A stretch of 64,000 bases of DNA from Nissolia schottii (Eukaryota; Streptophyta; Magnoliopsida; Fabales; Fabaceae). Where the stretch lies: contig QANU01006985.1 of the NCBI GenBank assembly GCA_003254905.1, forward strand, positions 631,993 to 695,992, written 5' to 3'. The translations under genes were made by a program, and so were the position numbers. Below the pieces are notes generated by a model. That model was not told the origin of the DNA. It saw only the letters and a list, made by a program, of their open reading frames with translations, and did not search any database. Below, in pieces: positions 12,552-25,020 of the stretch (its first letter is position 1; the number at the start of each line of letters is the position of its first letter).

Positions 12552-14240
12552 TCTATTTCTTGAATGCACACTCTAATTATTTCGATAAATCACCATCTGT
12601 AATTATCGGAAAATGAGTGGATTAGGCCTTCTAAACTTTGAATGATGCACGCTTTAATTAGTCCCTAGAGTTAAAAATAGTGTGTAATCATATACTATCA
12701 ATTAACTTTCTTAAACTTGTGCCGTGCATAGACTCCGTTTAAATCATATGTATTATGTAATGTGGTGGGTGAATTATTGAGTCGATATCGTGTTTTATGT
12801 CAAATAATTACATGTAGCAAATTTGATGATGTATCTGCTGCCACAGGAGAGGAACTGCTGCAACAAACTTTCCAATATGGAAGAGAAGAAAGTCAATAGA
12901 GGCTTTTTTCTTTTTTCCTTTTCACGCATCTTAATTTTCATTGTTTGCATGTTAGTGTCCCGCAAAAAGTTCATTAGATTCTCAGATGGATGGTCAAGAA
13001 ACAAAGAAAAATTAAAATGCACATTTTAATTTCATGCAAAAAGTTTTAACCAAAGGGAGGAAATTAGGAAGAACTGGCATTTGTGTGATCCATGAAAAGG
13101 TTCCGGAATAATGAAATTAAGAGTTGTGTGTATGTTGGTTGGCATTTTCATAAGTTCACAAGTGTACGTACACAGTACACACAGAGAAGATGAGAAGAGA
13201 GAAATTTTTCTAAACATGGAAGGAGAGAGAGAGTTAATACGAAAAGTGCAATGGTGGAGAAAACAGCAGTGATATTTAAAGAGAAACAGAGAGTAGCTAA
13301 AGTTGTTAGCAGTGTATCAAAAGAAAGTTGGTGCAAACGTCATTACTCGTAAAGAAAATATCTTAATATATAACAAATATTATTTAACTTCATTACCATC
13401 AGAGAAATTCCATGTCACATAAACAAATAATAGAGGGACCAATATAATTTTAATAAATATATAAAAAAAAGATCAGTGTGGTATATCCATAAAAAAAATA
13501 TTAATTAAATATAAGTTTAACATCTTAAATTGTAAAAATAGATTTTATTACCTTTGTTCTGTACTCCACTCAGTAATTTTGGATCCTATTTGATGGGTCT
13601 CACCCATTGATGATTCAAAGGAAGCACGGCTTCAATTTTAACATAAGTTCTTTGGGGGGAAAAAAAATGGTCCAAGTCCCAACTGCATATGCAACCGAAA
13701 GCCTCTCCACGTAAATTTCAATGTAAATGGTACTAACGGTAATATAAGTATGCGCAAATGCTAAAAGATTTAAGTTATTAATCTACTTATCGAGACATAT
13801 TTATTTTTATAAATTACATTTGATATTTTTAGAAATAAGTTGATAAATAAGTAAGTTAAGTATTTTAGACATATTTTTTCTCGTTTTAATCCATTTAAAT
13901 ATTTCACCGCCTATGCATTCTCAAGAGAAGAATGTTTTTCCTTTTTTTAAAAACATATAAGAAGTGGTCACAACTCACATCTATGTGGGACATACACAGA
14001 AAGGTCTTTATTTGCTATTAAAATTGGGTCTACTTATTGAATTTCGTTACTATATTTGAGAAAGTGGATGTCTCAAAACATGGGCTAAAACAATGACACT
14101 CTTTTTCTGGATACTTTGCAATCATGCACTCTCAATATATAAACTTGATGAGGACCACATAAAAAATGATGAAGTAGTGGTAGTAGTAGTTATTATAAGT
14201 ATCCATATTTTGTGGCAGGCACTCTCTCCCCCCAGCTAGC
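12552..14240. other. Intergenic DNA upstream of the MYB gene
   Basis: No gene recognised. The last few hundred bases should contain the MYB promoter. The frames at 12795-13336 lack recognisable domains. Confidence 0.6.
14136..14143 (+). promoter_or_regulatory. Probable TATA box of the MYB gene
   Basis: TATATAAA lies 124 bp upstream of the MYB start codon, a usual plant spacing once a 5' leader of about 90-100 bases is allowed. Confidence 0.5.
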
Positions 14241-14266
14241 AGAGAGAGAGAGAGAGAGAGAGAGAG
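14241..14266 (+). repeat. (AG)13 repeat abutting the MYB start codon
   Basis: Twenty-six bases of AG repeat end exactly at the ATG. In the 5' leader such GA tracts are known binding sites for plant GAGA-binding (BBR/BPC) proteins. A role here is inference. Confidence 0.85.
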
Positions 14267-15426
14267 ATGGGGAGAAGCCCTTGCTGCTCAAAGGAGGGGC
14301 TGAACAGAGGTGCTTGGACTGCCCACGAAGACAAAATCCTCAAAGACTACATTAGGCTCCATGGCGAAGGCAGATGGAGAGGCCTTCCCAAAAGAGCAGG
14401 TCCACTTATATTATATCTTGTTGGAATTATTAACACATTTTTTTTTTTTCATGTTTTGTGTGCTGTCGCCAAATCTTCAATTGAAAACTACACATGAATC
14501 TATCATTACATGACCCTCTCATGTGCTTGTAGTCAAATAAATACATTGGCCATGCAGGTTTGAAAAGATGCGGGAAAAGTTGTAGACTTAGATGGTTAAA
14601 TTATCTGAGACCAAATATCAAGAGAGGCAATATATCCTCAGATGAAGAAGAACTTATCATTAGGCTCCATAAGCTCCTGGGAAACAGGTATACAAATAAA
14701 TTGCGATATAACTCACTTATTTATTTAAGAATTAATAAGTGTTATATTATTTTGACAAATAAATTGTGACAAATATATAGATGGTCTCTCATAGCCGGGA
14801 GACTTCCAGGGCGAACAGACAATGAAATAAAGAATTACTGGAACACTAATTTGGGTAAAAAGGTCAAAGATCAAAACAACCAATCAACAAGCACCCTTTC
14901 TCATCGGCGAAATGTTCCAATTCAACCCAACGAAAAGAGTACTGGGAATATTCCAAAGCTCGCTCCCTCGACAGAGTCACACGTGGTCCGTACGAAGGCC
15001 ACCAAGTGCTCCAAGGTAGTGCTCATAACTCCTCCTCAGAACAAGCCCAATATTGCAGAAGCCCAAGAAGGAAGGCCCAATAATGGCCCAATGACTAATG
15101 ACCAGTCGACGGAGCCGAGCCTGTACGACAACGACATCGGGTTTCTGTCGTCGTCGTTTTTGGGCGAAGAAGAGGAGAAAGAAGAGCGCTCTCCCGATTC
15201 ACTCATAGATTATTACAACGTTGAGGATGCCTATCTCTCTGATATTCTCAACTCCGATTTCTCGAACGTGTGCGATTTCAGTTACGGCGACGAGGACGAG
15301 ATGTTGTCGCCGTGTTCGGAACAACCACTAGTGTTCTCGGACGAGATTCTGAAGGATTGGACGCTCACTGATATGTCAAACAATCTTCATTCTTTCACTT
15401 CGCTCCTTGAGTCCGGTGAGGGATGA
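14267..15426 (+). CDS. TT2-like: R2R3-MYB transcription factor, TT2 (subgroup 5) type
   Basis: Nuclear DNA-binding regulator. TT2-type MYBs work with a bHLH and a WD40 protein to switch on proanthocyanidin genes such as ANR. Three exons, 14267-14399, 14558-14687 and 14781-15426, join in frame to 302 residues. R2 covers about residues 13-63 and R3 about 66-116, with the usual splice positions. R3 carries the bHLH-contact signature (E-L-x2-R-x3-L-x6-L-x3-R). [16 protein letters not shown] ends the MYB domain. The C-terminal motif VVRTKATKC at about residues 156-164 marks subgroup 5. The tail is acidic, as in activators. The start follows an (AG)13 leader. Subgroup assignment rests on motifs; paralogue identity is open. 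Confidence 0.9.
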
Positions 15427-16990
15427 CTGAGAAATTATAACGACTTCAAAAAAAAAAAAAAAAAAGAGTCTATTTTTGTTATATATTCCCCTCCGCCATC
15501 TTAGTCCCTTTTTTTTCTTCTCTGTTTTCCCAAGTTCATGTCTCCATCGTTAGAAATATTTCTTTTTTCTCCTTTGATGTCACTAACGTTATTGCATATA
15601 TGATATCCGTAAAGTAACTAGCTTGTACTGGTTACAAAATCATAATGGCCTGTACTATATATAAAGTGCTTCGTTTTTCTTCATGGTGCAATCTCATGCA
15701 AATATATTTAACTTCATACCGTGTCGACTCACTCATTGTTCACCATTAGATGGCATTTAATATGATAAATAATAAATGAGGTAACATAATATCAAACATA
15801 AAACATAAAATGAATTCAAATAATATAGCTCATATTTTTTTTATCCATTGCCTTAATGAACTTAAAAGACTACAATATTTTTTTTTTTTGAAAGGAACAC
15901 CCCACAATATATACTTTAGAGTATATGCAAGATTGCGTACAACTAATAAGAATCCATAAAATTGTCACGTCATATATTCAACCATATATTAAGAAAAACC
16001 ATCAAAATGTGGGTAGTTTTGTGAGATTTGTATGGATTCTCATTGTTATTGATAATGCACATCAATTAAATTCTATGTTTTGATTACCCCCCTCGTACTT
16101 GGTTAGAATTTAGTTATCAAAACGATCCTATGATAAATATATTGAATCTCAAATGAATAAGTGATCAATTAGGCGAGTTTATTTCATGTAACAATCATCA
16201 ATCTTTTGTGTGTCAATATTTTCTTGTTGCATATCGTTGTCACGGAATATGCCATTCTATAGTGGAAGACATATCACATCACATGGCTGGGATAGCAACT
16301 TGTCACTATGCCTTAAATACCATGAGACCACGTCGTTGTTGTACCTATACCCAACACCGGAATCTATTTTGAACATTTACATTACAAAAAATTAAATTCT
16401 ACATCATCTTAATTTCTGTACAAATATGTTTCAATAGAAAAGATCATCTATATCTGGGTGATTCTCAACTAAATGTAATAAATGAAAAATTCAAATATTA
16501 TAGCAATCTGTACAAAGTACACAATGGTGGGCCTAGCCTCCATTTTCAAATGCAACTTGGCAAACGTATATAGCAATCTATAGTGAATGATGGAATCAGT
16601 TGCATATATAGAGTTATTGTGCAACATTTAAAGGAAATGGATTTAATGAGTTACGGAATTGTGCAGATATAAGAGAATACTTCATGAATGCTCTTGATAT
16701 GGAATCTGATGGCTACCTAAGGTATATCTATCTAGGTCATTGACCTAAATTCCTTATTTTCTTTAAAAGTGTGTTTGTGAGTTAAGTTTAAGAAAATAAT
16801 TTTTTTAAAAAGGTTTAGCCATGATTTAGTATAAGGGTGAATGATAAAAATATAAATAAAATTTGTAGATTATAACTAATTAAAAGTAATTGGTTCTTTC
16901 CAACCGCTTCATATATGAAGGTAAGGATGATCGTCTTCTAATCAAGTCAAGTCCATAATATCACTTTCGAATACTAGATCCTATTCTCTT

Positions 16991-17870
16991 TGTATAACTA
17001 TTAGGTCGCCAAAATTCGCGGTATAACGTGAAGCAAATTATGACTAAGAATTTGCATCGAAATAAATGTTGGCAACGCGAGAGGAAGAAACATTGGTGAC
17101 GTGAAGGTTAGCAGCCAAGGGAAGTTAAGATAACCCGTAAGGCTCGACAAAAAATGGGTCGCGACAAAAGAGTCATCGCGACGATGGCTATTTGACGACA
17201 AAGAATTGCCAAAGAGTAGCTAAGAATGGTCGCAAGGGAGTACCCGTCGCGACAGAAAATCAAAGAATAACAAAAAATCTTAAGTGACTTGGAATCAACA
17301 ATTGACTGAGATGTCGACACCAAAGTTCGACGAATAAGATAAAGTTGTAGCAAAGATGACAATTCAGTTAAGGATTGTCGCGGTCGCTTCATGGTAGTGG
17401 CCTCGTATGAGACCAATCTCACGACAGCCGACCAAAGTATATTTATGTGGACCACGTTGATCGAAGCAGGTAACCGTCGACGATTGAAGGAAGAACGGTT
17501 ACTAGAAGAGGAGAGCCCTAAAACTTTATAAATACAAGGCTCCTAGACTAAACTCGAGGTAGATTCTTGACACTCCTACCGACTCACGTAAATCCCCACA
17601 GTGGTAGCCAGCAGTCCCACGGAAGCTCAGCGTGCGCCACTACTTTTTTTTTAATTTCATTTCCCTGATTTCCAAGAAGTAGTTGTAATCGCAGCAATCT
17701 CTTCAACTCTGACACAATCTTTTTCCCCTTTCTGCACTATAACTTGCACCGTAATCCTTCGCTTCAGCAATGATAGCTTTGTAATTAGAGTCACTCTGGT
17801 GAACTTATTTGAATTAATTTACGTTTTTAGTTCTCGCTCTCCACCTCTCTCTTACTTGTACAATTCACGC
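16991..17870 (+). mobile_element. Possible LTR-retrotransposon relic (solo LTR or fragment)
   Basis: Composition shifts to CpG-containing DNA with repeated TCGCGAC words (about 17155-17260). A TATA-like TTTATAAATACA follows near 17525, then a pyrimidine-rich segment, an arrangement typical of a plant LTR promoter. No convincing TG...CA ends with a 5-bp duplication were found, so borders are approximate. Confidence 0.3.
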
Positions 17871-18191
17871 CCTTGTTTTTCACCTAAAAATGTCTCAATC
17901 GCTTATCCCCATTAAATATTTTTTTGTGTAAGCATCAAAAGATTTCCCAAAATTATTTCGCGTGAAACAATAGCTAGCTCGAGAATCTACATGTATCAAA
18001 GTATCCATTTAACTATCTTCCCAAAAGCATATATGCCTTTTAAAAATCATGTCTCCTAAAATTAAAGTTGACTAGAAATTTTTTTTTAATAATTTTATAT
18101 TATATCTCTTTACGATATTCTTAAACAAACGATTTGATGGATGTAATCCATTGTTGGGATCACATGCAAATTTTATTGGGCATGGACTTTT

Positions 18192-18222
<31 letters not shown>
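18192..18222. repeat. Compound (TA)n(GA)n microsatellite
   Basis: A run of TA dinucleotides passes directly into GA dinucleotides. Non-coding. Confidence 0.85.
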
Positions 18223-21200
18223 GGTGCATGGAAGTTAAAGGACGTCTACTGAAGGTAACAAGTTAAATAAATTATATAATTGTATAGACTAGCTTGCATA
18301 GTAGAGGAAATAAGTGAGAAAGTACAATGAAAATGTAGCAATCCTAATTAACATTATTTCCTTTACAAGTTATTCAGTGTACTAAATAGATATAATATAA
18401 AAATTATTAAAATTATCTTCTCTCATTAATTTAAACTTTTAGAAAAGATGATATCAAAGTTATTGTAATCAAAAGGTTAAGAGTTCAATATTTCACACTG
18501 CTCTTATTTTTTTAAAAAAATATTCATGTTACAAACCAAAACAGATATAATATAAAAACCATTAAAATTATCTTATTCAATCAACTTAAATTTTCAGAAG
18601 AGATGATGGTTAGTAATAAACCGGTGCATGCACCTATCAAATTGAAATCTGGGAAAAGAAATTCAATCACCATTTCATTATTTCATTCATCACTTTTTTA
18701 AGCATTAAAGTGAAAATGAGAATTTTTTTTAATAATTGAATAAATAACTAAATATTCACATTAATATTAATATTTAAAGCTCACAATAGGTTGATATTGA
18801 AAATTTGTTTGGCATTAATTTAATTTTAACATTTTAAATTTTTCATCATTTTGGTTATAACTCTTTTAGGTTGTCGGCATATCAAAATTAAAATTTAAAA
18901 TTTAATTAATATTAATTCTTAAAGTGTTAAAAATAAATTAATGTCAAAATATTTAAAAAAAAAACTGATGTCAACTTGGGACATAATACTAAAAAATTTG
19001 TAAGAATCAAATATTACATTAATTCATAATGAGATGATAAAATATAGTATTATAATACTAATAATATATTAAAATTAATCTTTGATTGATGTATTTCTAT
19101 TAACATTATGACACTAATTCCTAAATTCTCCTGTATCTAAGAACGATTACTTTTTGAGAAATAGAATAATAATGTGATTTATATGAATGTGTCAGGACCT
19201 GGGTATGAGAAGGAAAAAGACAGGCAGATAGTTCTATATATTTACTTTTTCGGACAAGAAAGAATAATAGATAGCACGTGAAGAACAATCTTTTCAGTTC
19301 GGTCGCTGGCTAGTGGTTACCGACTTTTGATTTGTCTTGTCAGCTGATTATTTTATTGGTAAAAAGGACATACATGCAAAACCAATAGGATCCTTCAGAT
19401 AAAATGGGAGCTGTTATTATTAAATTAATGAAATAAAAATTTATTTTTATTTTATTAATTTAATGATAAAAGTTTTTGAAAATAATTTACTTATAAAAAA
19501 CAGTAAAATCTTTTAATTTATTTTTTAAAATAAAAAATTCAATTAAAAGAATTTTTTTCACATGCCCATGCTTTAAATAAATAATAGTAATTTAATTTAA
19601 TTTAAATTAATATAATAGTAAGATTATGGATGTAATTTAATTTTAATATATTATTTTTTATATAAATATTCATTATCATTACAATATAATTGAAATTTAA
19701 TACCAATATTCAAAATTACTATATGTGTAATTGCACCAAAGATTATGAAAAAGAAATGGTAATTATTAAGATCTAATTTAAAATAAAGTGTCAAACAATT
19801 TGAAAACTATTTGAATTAACCAAGTGTTAATAATTTTCTTTCGTAACTATTATTGTAATGAATTATTACGGAAAAAAAGTTCTCATAATTAGAGTTCAAT
19901 TATGATTCACTGTCTACCTATACATTCAATCATATTTTGACATACTAACAAAAATAATTAACAATCAAATTCACTAATTAAAAAATAATCACTTTGTTTA
20001 TGTGTCAAAATATAATTAAATGTATAAAATTCTTTTACACTAAGCATCATAATTAAGCTCTTGTTTTTTATTAGAGATAGGGTAGTGCATGATGAGGAAG
20101 AACTCGCAGAGACACAAGTTAAGAAGCACTTACATGGACATGGGACACACTAATTTTAAAATTTATAAGACATGACATGATATATGTATGTGTAAAATTA
20201 AATATTTATAATAATATCCTAATATTATCATTGATATAAAACAACTAATTTTTAATACTTTCCAAAAAAATTTCAAAATACATGGAACATTCAAGATGTT
20301 TTCATGTGTCAATACTTATTAATTTTTTAAGTATCTATATTATTATAAATTATTTAATATTTAAAATATTTTTTACTCAAACACAATACAAATAAAACTA
20401 AAAAAATGTCTGGGTATAACTCGGGCACACTTTGACATGACTAATTATAAATTTTTTATTTGCACATTTTCGAACACATGCAACACGTATGTTAGATGAG
20501 TGTTTTCATATGCCAGTGTCCCTAATGTATGAAACACGGAAATACAACAATTTCATAAAGTGTCCATAATTCTTAGGCCACAAGTTAAGTTTGAAGGCGC
20601 AATATGTAGTGCATAGCTGTTCTACATGAGGTGCTCACAAGCTTGACATATTCGGGCAAAATAGGAGTTTCTCACTCTGGTCCATTTTAGTGGATACTTT
20701 TACCTTTTTGATATATTATAAAATTAATATATTTAGACACTGATTGTATTTAAATATATTAATTTTTTAATATATAAAAAATGTGAAAGTAACCTGTAAC
20801 GGAAAAAAAATGTATTTGATTATGATATGAAAAGCGCATTCCTCTGGAATAGAACGGGAATTAGTTTGTTATTTTTGATTGATTATGATGAGTAGGCATT
20901 CTTCTGTACACATAAAACTTCACACCGAGAAGTGAGAACACCTATATGTATTGTACGGCTGTGAACTTGTGATGACTTTTTATGAGTTATTTTCGGTCTT
21001 AAATATGAATATTAAGAGTTTTTATATGAGAATAAATAGTAATAAAATGTTTATAAAATAAATGAATAAATAAATAGTAGTAAGGTAAGAAAGTACGGTA
21101 GAGTTTAATTATGGAGAGTGTCATCCAATTAAATTATTTCATATTTATTTTTAAATAATAAATAAAAAAAGTCAACTATTTTTACTTATATAAAATGATT

Positions 21201-21845
21201 TAACTAAATTTTAGGATAAAAATAACGCAAGGCAATTAAATTCATATTACTTATTGTTATCAGTTTGCTTGAAGAGGACATTTATTTAAAGTCACACCAA
21301 TTTCAACAACCTATTCCACTTTGCGTGTCTAGCTATGCCTTTTAATTAGCCACTGCAGACAAAAACTGATTTTGTTTTTGTTTGGTTGTTTTACATTAAA
21401 ATGAAATTGACACTAGCTAAGGCACATTATTGAGGCACTCTAGAATTTCGACCGCTTCTGGAATATGAATTTCTCTTTTGTATGATATCGACAGAAATAA
21501 AGGGTTGATCACATTCTTAGTAAGGTTACAAAAGTAAATTCACAAGTGCACTTTGTTTTAGTGGAGTGGGTAACAATTCATATCGGTTCATGTGCCAACT
21601 ATACATGAACTTGTAATGCGGATACCTCATTCAAGAATTAACTATTCAAAATAAATTAACTTGAATTAGGTTTTTCATGATGTTATTTGCTTGATCAGAA
21701 AAATATAGACAAAGAACTAGGCTTCTTTCTCTAATTATTTTCCTGGACTAAGCATATTGTTTTCTTTTCCTCTTTTATTTTGCTTAGGAAGTACGAATTT
21801 AAAAATTTCAAAAATAGAGCTCAAACATTAAAAAATGAATTGAAT

Positions 21846-24800
21846 TTATGATAAATTAGCCATACTTTCTAGGATGGAATCTATATCCGGGGTTATAGAG
21901 ACATGCTTGCTGATCTCCCCAATCTTGGAACAATGCTTTTGAGCAGTATTGATAGCAACCACATCTTGGGCAAACGAACAATTCATACCTGGGGTAACCT
22001 GCAAACATTTCCCAAGAAATGAAGGCAACAAAATCAGCTTCAAGAGGAACTTTCATTTTGGATCAATTCATTTAATAAGGTGATATTTTCAAAAAGTTAT
22101 CAATTATGTGTCACTGAATCTCACACTCTTCCACAGTTTCTACTAATACAATAGATAAATTATTAGCTGCTTTTAAAGAGAAATCTCGTTTTAATCAATG
22201 TTATCTACCGAGGAATAGCTGAAATAACGTTTTGCAAAAATCCGCTATTTTTTTTTGCTACAATGCCACTTTTTCGTTATAGTGCCAAATTAACACTCAA
22301 AATAGCATAGCAGTCAAACTCCAAACCTGCTATACTATTTTGCTACTATTTGACAACACTAATTTTGATCCATTTATTACTTGACACATAATTGAATGAG
22401 AGCCACTCCCATCTACTAAACCACCAACATTCATTAATGTGGCAAATGGCGAATCCATAGCTTTATTACAATAGCAAATAAAAATTCTCCTATACAATGA
22501 GACTTGAATTTGACTACATTCCAACTTTATTTCCTTTATAAAACATTTTTCTAAGGCCTATCATAGTATTGGATACTTAAAAACTAAGAAATGACAAAAT
22601 GACACTAGGATCTATGTCTTTTAATTTATCTTAGTGAATGCAGCACTTACATCATAAAGGGTATCTCCAAGCTTCAGCTTGATTGCACCACTCTTGTACA
22701 CAAGCATTTTTCCCATGAAGCCAGATGGTAATTCATTCAACTTAGAGGGCTCCTTCTCCCCTCTTTTCCCCCTTCTAGAAGCTTTAGATTTCTCTTTGTC
22801 ATCTTGGCCTTCAGCTGCAGCAGTTGATCTTTCAGTTGTAGGCAAAGTTGCTGGTAACTTAATCAAGAACATGTTTGCCTCTGGATTTTCCTCCTGCCAC
22901 AGTTTTGCTCAAAACATCATTGTAATGATTTAAACAAAGTTGAACTTGATGGATTTGATTTCTTAGATTTCAGTTCACTAACCAAAAGGCCAAGGTCCCT
23001 TGCTGCATTTATTGAATTCTCATCATAGGTTCTGGTTTCAGCACCCTCCCCAAATTCCTCCTGATCAAGTAATTCTATCAAAACAATTCACAAAGTTAAA
23101 GCCACTTGATATTTTCAATGTAATAGTGATATACATTCTTCAAACAGTTGATAGTTACCACTCTCTACTTTTATAGATCACTTTTGACTTTTTAGATACA
23201 TCCTTAAATCAATTGCGTCCAGATACATTGATTTAAGGATGTATAAAAAAATGTCAAAAGTAACAAAATACTGAAAATAGTGGACGGAGGTAGTACTATA
23301 CGAATGTAACTAAATTCTATAGAACAAATCTTGTTTCTAAACTGATTACTTGATATCACTCAATTTCTGTGATTTTAAGATTCCACCAGTTGTACTTTAC
23401 TAACATTTCTAGATTCTTTTTTTCTTACTCCCAAAGATGGTTTCTGGAATATACCTGGATTTCCAGAATATGGCCTCCTCAAGGGAAGAGTTGTAGGATA
23501 ATTACTGTAATAGTCCTGCAGCAACATCAAATTCACAATAAACTCGGAACAAAACAGCAAATCAATAAGACTGCACATTTATACATCTCAGAAATTCAGT
23601 ATACTAACCCATGGTTCTTTGTATTCTTTCTCTCTCGCACCTGTGGTTCAAGCGACACCAAAATATTGTTAATGGAAAGAATGATCATGCAAGCAAAGAT
23701 CAAAATAAATCTATGGCAGTCCACTAAATGAAAAAAAAAATGCCTTTGATGGTAGCATACCACCAAATGCTGAACTGCCGTTGATATTGTTCCCACCCCT
23801 GGGAATACCACCATATGATTTGATTGATGCCGCTTCGCCTCCATATCCAAAAGCAATTTGTGAAGATGACACTGCAAACCATAAACATAAAACAATGCAA
23901 TTTTAGTAAAACAAAAAGAATGATGCTACTCCTTCTTTAGTGAAAAGGCATGACATCGGGCCTTGTTTTGTGATGATGTGATCTCTTCATAGACAGGCTA
24001 TATAGTTAAGTATCTGAAATGCTCCTTATTCAATTTTACTTATTGAATTCCGAGGAACTTGCACAAGAATGGCACAAACATTTGAGACGGTAAATGCTAA
24101 TTCTCAGCAGAACAAGCATATTAACTTAAAATGAAAAAGTAGAACACATTTGAGACAGTAAATGCTAATTCTCCTAAAACTGGATTACTTTATTTTTCAG
24201 TAGTTTTGCAAGCTATCTTACACGCTTCCTCTTCCCTATTGAACAAATACATTATTACTACACAAATAAATTTCTCTGTTCGTGACTTCTGGTCTAAAGT
24301 TACTTCAATGATTGAAACATTTGCGAGAAAAGTAGGATCCTTTTTCGTATAAAGTTACCAAGAACAAAACAACCAAACATGGCTTAACATGATGAGGCAA
24401 GCAGAAAACCAATGCTCAAGATGCAAAAATTGATCAAAGAACTTCAAAACCAAGAGGAGTAAAACATATCAAACCTTTTTTCTCAACCTTGTGCTTAGCC
24501 TTCATCTCACTTTCCTACCAAATAAAAAAATAAAAAAATTCAACAAGAGAATATTAAATCAAAGTCAGGAAAAAATTCAGTACTCCAATATCAATCAAAT
24601 TGAAGTCATATATGTAAATACATTGAACCGCCGCAGCAAATCCCTGGCTTGGCTTGCATCCTCCTCCTCCTCAACCTTTTCACTGCAGAAACAGAACAAA
24701 TTAGAGTAACATTCAAAATTAAGCCGCCTTACACACGAAACTAGTGTCCAAACAAAAAATGATACACATACGGTTTAACTTCCAGCTTTGGCACACGGCG

Positions 24801-25020
24801 AGGTGGAGCCCTCGGCACAAATTTGACCTACAACAGCCCAAGTCATTCGCCAAAAGAAACAACAAGTGCAATACATAATAATAATAATCCCACTATGATT
24901 TAAAAAAAAAAAAAACACATTAGCAGGACTGGTATTAATAAATAAAAGTAACAAAACATATCAAACAGTATAAAATCAAACCTTCCTTGGACGAGGGTCC
25001 TGTGGAGGATCTGAATCCAT
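21846..25020 (-). CDS. RPC4: DNA-directed RNA polymerase III subunit RPC4 (RPC53 homologue)
   Basis: Subunit of nuclear RNA polymerase III, which makes tRNA, 5S rRNA and other small RNAs. RPC4 pairs with RPC5 and acts in initiation and termination. Ten exons join in frame to 295 residues: 24982-25020, 24772-24827, 24622-24682, 24475-24514, 23761-23871, 23609-23640, 23455-23515, 22983-23074, 22651-22893 and 21846-21998. The N-terminus has the basic VKFVPRAPPRRVPK segment typical of plant RPC4. The middle is Gly/Ser/Tyr-rich, with a charged KASRRGKRGEKE stretch. The C-terminal domain has GKMLVYKSGAIKLKLGDTLYD then PGMNCSFAQDV, the conserved RPC4 fold. Introns hold a Stowaway-like MITE and a hAT-like fragment. 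The stop is TAA at 21846-21848. Confidence 0.9.
22198..22362. mobile_element. Possible hAT-like MITE in the last RPC4 intron
   Basis: One end reads TTTGACAACACTA and the other TGTTATCTACC, weakly inverted. The interior has repeated GCTATTTT and TGCTAC words found in legume hAT-derived repeats. The 8-bp duplication expected for hAT could not be defined. It lies between exons 9 and 10 and removes no splice signal. Confidence 0.35.
23150..23297. mobile_element. Stowaway-like MITE in an RPC4 intron
   Basis: The right end reads, on the reverse strand, TACTACCTCCGTCCAC, close to the CTCCCTCCGT terminus of Stowaway (Tc1/mariner) MITEs. The left end (TACCACTCTCTACTTTTATAG) is a weaker match. The interior forms a long hairpin: 23180-23213 pairs with 23227-23261 through ACTTTTGAC and ACATCCTTAAATCAAT. 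The intron between exons 7 and 8 hosts it. Confidence 0.65.

Larger units (their letters stand above)
15427..21845. other. Gene-free intergenic DNA between the MYB and RPC4 genes
   Basis: No gene recognised on either strand. It contains poly-A and poly-T tracts, a TA/GA compound microsatellite near 18192-18222, a possible LTR relic (16991-17870) and an imperfect direct repeat near 18395-18610 (TATAATATAAAAA..ATTAAAATTATCTT twice, about 150 bp apart). At about 20110-20560 a dispersed-repeat-like stretch holds several CATGGACATGGGACAC-type words. Confidence 0.55.

Noticed and set aside
17108-17455. A 115-codon minus frame
   Set aside because: Sits in the candidate LTR relic, shows no reverse transcriptase, gag or other known motif.
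16991-17870. Complete LTR with TG...CA ends
   Set aside because: TGTA at 16991 and TACA near 17860 can be paired, but the flanking 5-mers do not match, so full-LTR status was not claimed.
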